Assembly: GCF_001659785.1 (NCBI RefSeq)
Contig: NZ_CP015961.1
Span: 558,001-622,000, forward strand
Length of the DNA stretch: 64,000 nt
Origin: Dietzia timorensis
GTDB lineage: Bacteria; Actinomycetota; Actinomycetes; Mycobacteriales; Mycobacteriaceae
Reading direction: 5' to 3'
A model generated the notes under the pieces. The model was not told the DNA's origin, made no database searches, and saw only the letters and a list, made by a program, of their open reading frames with translations. Position numbers and translations under genes: made by a program. This document shows positions 61,724 through 64,000 of this stretch, piece by piece (the first letter of the stretch is position 1; every line of letters starts with the position of its first letter).

Positions 61724-62187
61724 ACGAACGTGCCGGGCCCGCCGCCGGGCGAGGTCTCGCCGGCGTGGCTCGGGAAGTTGTACGGCAGCTTCACCAATTT
61801 GTGGGGCGTGCCCTCGCGGTCGGCCTGCCAGCAATCGAGTGTGACGCCGTGGAATGAAGTGCACACGACGCGCGTGGAAAGCCCGAACGGGGAAATGATG
61901 CGGTCGGCGGCAAGCCCGACATTCCAGAACTCCGGGCTCTCCGGGGTGAGAAGATCGTCTCGGTCGACACCGCCGGTGGGGTCATCCGGGTTCGGGGGCT
62001 CGGGCCATTCGTCGACCGGTGAGCCGGCGGACAGCGAATCGATCGAGCCCACCGAGCCCAAGTCGAACGAGCCGGTCTGTGCGGTCGCCGCGGGAGCGAG
62101 GAGCGCCGAACCGGCGACCGCGAGAGCGGCGGCGCAGCCGCCGATGCGTGCGCGGCGAGAGAGAGCTCGGGTCTGGATGCGCGACAT
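61690..62187 (-). CDS. Secreted protein, unknown function
   Basis: 165 residues from ATG 62187 (MSRIQTRALSRRARIGGCAA) with AAAGGA upstream. A Sec signal peptide ends near APAATAQ (about residue 34). The mature protein is acidic and Pro/Asp-rich at first (WPEPPNPDDPTGG), then has two Cys (VVCTSFHGVTLDCWQA) probably forming a disulfide, and ends in an aromatic/Gly segment. Not recognised. A perfect palindrome lies just upstream. Confidence 0.7.
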   Translation of the reverse strand: MSRIQTRALSRRARIGGCAAALAVAGSALLAPAATAQTGSFDLGSVGSIDSLSAGSPVDEWPEPPNPDDPTGGVDRDDLLTPESPEFWNVGLAADRIISPFGLSTRVVCTSFHGVTLDCWQADREGTPHKLVKLPYNFPSHAGETSPGGGPGTFVYADASAWSDS

Positions 62188-62220
62188 GAGATGTCCTTTC
62201 CGTCGCAGGAGAGCCAACAT

Positions 62221-62239
62221 GTATTGCATCGCGCAATAC
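62221..62239. promoter_or_regulatory. Perfect palindrome upstream of secreted-protein gene
   Basis: GTATTGC, five bases, GCAATAC: a perfect 7-5-7 inverted repeat, 34 bases before the ATG of the minus-strand secreted-protein gene. It is well placed to be an operator for a TetR-type or similar dimeric regulator. The regulator is not identifiable in this window. Confidence 0.6.
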
Positions 62240-62264
62240 AACTTCGTTGTTACCCCGGCCGGGG

Positions 62265-63137
62265 CTAGCAGCGCGAGAGTTCGCGGTCCATGGCATCGCG
62301 TTCGGCCGCCGTCACCCACAAGCGGTATTCCTGCTTGACGACGATCTGGCGGGCCACGTATTCGCAGCGGTAGCCGACATTCGGTGGGAGCCAGGTGGCC
62401 GCGTCGCCGTCTCCTTTTTGCGAATTGAGCGAGCCCTTGACTGCCTGGAGATTGAGGGGATCGTTGGCGAAATTGCGGCGCTCTTCCTCGCTGAGCTGCT
62501 GCGCGCCCTTCTGCCAGGCGTCCGAGAGCGCGACCATATGGTCGATCTGCACGGCCTGCGAGGTGCCCTTACCGCGCTGGAATTCGATGAGTTCGGCGGA
62601 GAAGGGATCGGCGAGGGTGCCGGTGAGTACGACGCAGTCGCGCGTGCCCTCTTTGAAGACGATATTGTCCAGGTCCCGCGCGAGGATGTCATTGCGGGTG
62701 TCGCAGCCGTTGTGGCCGCCGGCAACCGTGACATCGTCGCTCCACGCCTGACCGAAGAGCTCGCGCTCGTAGCCTGTCTTCGGGGCGCGGCCCTTGACCT
62801 CGAGCATCGGCAACCCGATGCGGGCGGCATTAACGAGGTCGGCAGGTGCCCCGGAGGGCTGCGCGTCGGCAGGCGGCGGGGGAGCGGGCGCCTCCTCCGG
62901 TACCGGTGTCGGCTCGGGAGGAAGGGGCTCGGGCGCGGGCTCGTTCGGCTCGCCGGCGAAGGGATCGAAATCCGGGGAAGCGACTTCCATGTCCTCGCCC
63001 ACGGGAGGGGCGTCGAGATCGAGCTCCGCGCAGCCGGCTAACGCGACCGTGAGCAGCGAAGCCAAGGCGGCGCCGGCGCGTGCCCGGCGGGAGAGGCGTC
63101 CGGTGGACGGGGTAGGAGAAGGTCGTCGGTCGAGCAT
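62265..63137 (-). CDS. Secreted HNH (DUF1524/GmrSD C-terminal-like) lipoprotein
   Basis: 290 residues from ATG 63137 (MLDRRPSPTPSTGRLSRRAR); the frame opens three codons earlier at TTG. Lipobox VALAGC, then a Pro/Glu-rich linker (EPAPEPLPPEPTPVPEEAP) spanning the wall. The DUF1524 nuclease domain has WSDDVTVAGGHNGCDTRNDI, RDCVVLTG, QIDHMVALSDAWQKGA (HNH His) and NDPLNLQAVKGSLNSQKGDG, then YRCEYVARQIVVKQEY. The family is common as exported nuclease-like proteins in actinobacteria; substrate untested. Confidence 0.9.
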   Translation of the reverse strand: MLDRRPSPTPSTGRLSRRARAGAALASLLTVALAGCAELDLDAPPVGEDMEVASPDFDPFAGEPNEPAPEPLPPEPTPVPEEAPAPPPPADAQPSGAPADLVNAARIGLPMLEVKGRAPKTGYERELFGQAWSDDVTVAGGHNGCDTRNDILARDLDNIVFKEGTRDCVVLTGTLADPFSAELIEFQRGKGTSQAVQIDHMVALSDAWQKGAQQLSEEERRNFANDPLNLQAVKGSLNSQKGDGDAATWLPPNVGYRCEYVARQIVVKQEYRLWVTAAERDAMDRELSRC

Positions 63138-63207
63138 GATTGGCAACTCTAGTAAGCGGCCCCGACACTCCGGTTCCGGCGATCAGTGTGTGGCCGCGAT
63201 CGAGTCC

Positions 63208-64000
63208 CTACTTGGGTTCGATGCCCGCGAGGATGAGCAGCTCGTTCGCGGCCGGCTCGGCGGCGGCGCGATCATCTGGGATGAGGCCGAGGCGGAAGCG
63301 GCGGTCGAGCAGATCGGCCACCGTTGCGACGCCCTCGCTGCGGATGGCGAACTCGAACTCGGCGCGCGTGATGTCGATACCCTCGGCGACGTTGTCCAGT
63401 GGCCGGTCGCAGGTCGCGGAGCGAACCACCGTGGGGGTCTCGCGGCCGAAGCGGCGCACCATCGACGCCGGGTAGCCGATGAGGTCGGCGCCGCTGACCT
63501 TGGCGAACGCCGGATTACCGGGAGCGCCCACGAGCGGTAGGTTCTTGGTCGCGCATTCGTGGAAGCGGCCGGGGCCGCCGCCGATCCGCTCGATGACCTT
63601 GTCCACGGTTTCCTCGGCCATGAGCCGATATTCGGTGAGCTTCCCGCCGGTCACGGTGATGAGCCCGTTTTCGGAAGTGAGGATCGCGTGGTCGCGGGAG
63701 AGGTCGGAGGTGTCGTCGCCGTCTCCCTCCATGGAGATCAGCGGCCGGAGTCCGGCATAAGCACCGGCGACGTCATCCATTGTGAGTTTTGTGCCGAGCC
63801 CGCGGTTGACGACATCGAGCACCCACTGGACATCGTCCTCGGGCGCGTCGGGCACATCCGGGATCTCGCCCGGCTGGTCGACGTCGGTGAGACCGATGAA
63901 GCAGCGGCCCAGCTCCTGCGGAAGAACGAAGCAATAACGGCTGGTCGAGCCGGGTACGGGCACCGTGAGTGCGCCTTCGGGATTGCCGAGCTTCTCCGAG
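63208..64000 (-). CDS. glpD: Glycerol-3-phosphate dehydrogenase, C-terminal part (runs off window)
   Basis: About 263 residues at the C-terminal end; the N-terminal FAD-binding region lies beyond the window. Visible features: PVPGSTSRYCFVLPQELGRC, GLTDVDQPGEIPDVP, VVNRGLGTKLTMDDVAGAYA, GLRPLISMEGDG, ISMEG..SRDHAI, ENGLITVTGGKLTEYRLMAE (conserved T-GGK-T motif) and the DAO_C tail. FAD-linked, membrane-associated oxidation of glycerol-3-phosphate to DHAP. Ends at 63208. Confidence 0.93.
   Translation of the reverse strand, partial: SEKLGNPEGALTVPVPGSTSRYCFVLPQELGRCFIGLTDVDQPGEIPDVPDAPEDDVQWVLDVVNRGLGTKLTMDDVAGAYAGLRPLISMEGDGDDTSDLSRDHAILTSENGLITVTGGKLTEYRLMAEETVDKVIERIGGGPGRFHECATKNLPLVGAPGNPAFAKVSGADLIGYPASMVRRFGRETPTVVRSATCDRPLDNVAEGIDITRAEFEFAIRSEGVATVADLLDRRFRLGLIPDDRAAAEPAANELLILAGIEPK

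Overview
The window is high-GC actinobacterial chromosome, most likely from the mycolic-acid group (Mycobacteriales/Corynebacteriales). The evidence is gene order. The backbone runs acs, a dpp/opp peptide ABC operon, a conserved hypothetical, a SerB-like HAD hydrolase, ssd, a tadABC/pilin cluster, a DUF1998 helicase, cspA, topA, a class III adenylate cyclase and holB. This matches the order known around Rv3667 to Rv3644c in Mycobacterium tuberculosis. Genus and species cannot be fixed from the sequence alone.

Two accessory regions break this backbone. The first (about 1,184-13,250) is an insertion-sequence pile-up between acs and the peptide transporter. It holds three complete 1,662-bp IS1380-family elements (one at 1188 with perfect 4-bp target duplications, two as a tandem pair), an ISL3-family element interrupted by a complete IS3-family element with a CAG target duplication, and fragments of IS256 and a second ISL3 element. 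Stranded among them are a BtrH/DUF4872-type protein, a hotdog thioesterase and an AraC-type regulator split by an IS.

The second (about 24,915-40,411) is a 15.5-kb, visibly more A+T-rich genomic island inserted inside tadA, exactly in the codons of its Walker A (P-loop) motif. Its left end is a tightly overlapping operon of three different tyrosine recombinases (457, 621 and 821 aa) and a small HTH/coiled-coil protein. This is the architecture of the Tn554/GInt (ginABCD) family of multi-recombinase site-specific elements. The cargo is a restriction-modification module: an SPPY-type amino-methyltransferase gene, convergent with an operon of a second SPPY methyltransferase, an McrB-like AAA+ protein and an McrC-like PD-(D/E)xK nuclease. 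This resembles LlaJI/BsuMI-type McrBC-coupled systems, but those use 5mC methyltransferases. To the right come decayed transposase remnants, a fourth IS1380 copy (same protein as copy 1, opposite orientation, perfect TTAA duplication), and an XRE-type regulator convergent with a small unknown gene, both bordered by matching palindromic operator-like repeats.

Right of the island the tad cluster resumes (tadA 3' end, tadB, tadC, a DUF4244 Flp-like pilin, two TadE/TadF-like minor pilins). Then come two small unknown genes, a YdhK lipoprotein, a MrfA-type helicase, cspA, a TANGO2/NRDE protein, a YceI protein, korAB (2-oxoglutarate:ferredoxin oxidoreductase), topA, adenylate cyclase, holB, tRNA-Thr(CGT), ltrA, a secreted protein, a secreted DUF1524/HNH nuclease-like lipoprotein and the 3' part of glpD at the window edge. 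Because the island splits the TadA ATPase, the Tad pilus is predicted to be off in this strain unless the element excises.
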